A DNA stretch of 31,203 nucleotides, taken from NCBI GenBank assembly GCA_900546515.1, contig URDG01000031.1:1-31203 (forward strand). Reading direction: 5' to 3'. Under the pieces are notes generated by a model. That model was not told where the DNA came from and did no database searches. It saw only the letters and a program-made list of their open reading frames with translations. The stretch is from an uncultured Eubacteriales bacterium. Lineage in GTDB: Bacteria; Bacillota; Clostridia; Oscillospirales; Oscillospiraceae. The position numbers and the translations under genes are program-made. Of this stretch, positions 30,983-31,203 are shown piece after piece. Each line of letters starts with the position of its first letter. Position 1 is the first letter of the stretch.

Positions 30983-31012
30983 TTGACGGAAGCACAGTTT
31001 TAATGTTATAAT
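30983..31012 (+). promoter_or_regulatory. Promoter of the zinc-ribbon gene
   Basis: TTGACG (30983-30988), an 18-base spacer and TATAAT (31007-31012) preceded by TGT, an extended -10. The leader is about 70 bases. Confidence 0.75.
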
Positions 31013-31088
31013 AAACTACGTATTGGAAAAACCAGAAAAAACAGCTATACCCCAGAATGATAAAATCAACAGAAAGACAGGTGTCAAA

Positions 31089-31203
31089 ATGATTTGCAGA
31101 TACTGCGGAAACGTAATAGACGCCGATGCGGCGGTCTGCCCTTACTGCGGCAGCAGTGTGGCGGCTGACGCTGCTTACGACGACCCCAACACCGCCTACA
31201 GCA
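31089..31203 (+). CDS. Zinc-ribbon domain protein, N-terminal part (runs off the window)
   Basis: The 38 visible residues start MICRYCGNVIDADAAVCPYCGSSV, a CxxC-x(10)-CxxC zinc ribbon of the type found at the N-terminus of many Firmicute membrane and signalling proteins. An Ala/Asp-rich linker begins after it. The ATG at 31089 has AGGTG 5 bases upstream. What follows is outside the window, so no role can be given; a membrane protein with this cap is common. Confidence 0.75.
   Translation, partial: MICRYCGNVIDADAAVCPYCGSSVAADAAYDDPNTAYS

Overview
This is a chromosomal stretch from a spore-forming anaerobic Firmicute of moderately high GC, most likely a gut Clostridia member near the Oscillospiraceae. 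That placement is inferred from the presence of spoIVB, formate-tetrahydrofolate ligase, an anaerobic sulfatase-maturating-type radical SAM enzyme, a two-gene SufCB Fe-S system and a c-di-AMP riboswitch, together with strong AGGAGG ribosome binding sites and sigma-A promoters. I see no rRNA, tRNA, insertion sequence, phage gene or CRISPR array. The window is ordinary core chromosome with several less-described regulatory and protein details.

Layout. Positions 1-1956 (minus) hold the head of a ribosomal operon, rpmG-secE-nusG-rplK-rplA, with a clear promoter at 1928-1956 and a candidate L1-binding hairpin before rplA. Positions 1998-8174 (plus) carry folC-ruvX, a metal-dependent amidohydrolase, the sporulation protease gene spoIVB and fhs. 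Positions 8192-13389 (minus) form a potassium module: a KimA-type transporter behind a c-di-AMP (ydaO) riboswitch with terminator, then a trkA-trkH operon. Positions 13395-19475 (plus) carry a DUF2461 gene, a family 2 glycosyltransferase, a MalY/PatB aminotransferase, an MFS transporter with a structured leader, an anSME-like radical SAM enzyme and a half-size TSUP membrane protein.

Positions 19500-21254 (minus) hold a TerB-like/CbxX AAA+ ATPase and a 52-codon gene starting with TTG. The promoter of the small gene interleaves with that of rsmE (plus). Positions 22164-24114 (plus) are rpsB-tsf behind a structured leader. A small membrane protein (minus) is divergent from the sufC-sufB pair (plus), which is followed by a cytoplasmic GH13 enzyme. 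The right end has a minus-strand operon of a 2-oxoacid-dehydrogenase-E2-like acyltransferase and an AMP-forming acyl-CoA ligase. It ends with the start of a plus-strand zinc-ribbon gene.

How the parts relate. KimA and TrkAH are two potassium uptake routes, and c-di-AMP should lower kimA expression through its riboswitch. folC and fhs both serve one-carbon metabolism. SufCB could supply clusters to Fe-S enzymes such as the radical SAM protein. Most genes are separated by good intrinsic terminators, several of them shared by convergent genes. No wholly new multi-gene system is evident. The best second-look items are the E2-like protein whose catalytic His position is Glu, the TerB-CbxX fusion, the overlooked 52-residue protein, the alternative leader hairpins upstream of rpsB and of the MFS gene, and the TTAAC-type repeats near kimA and the GH13 gene.
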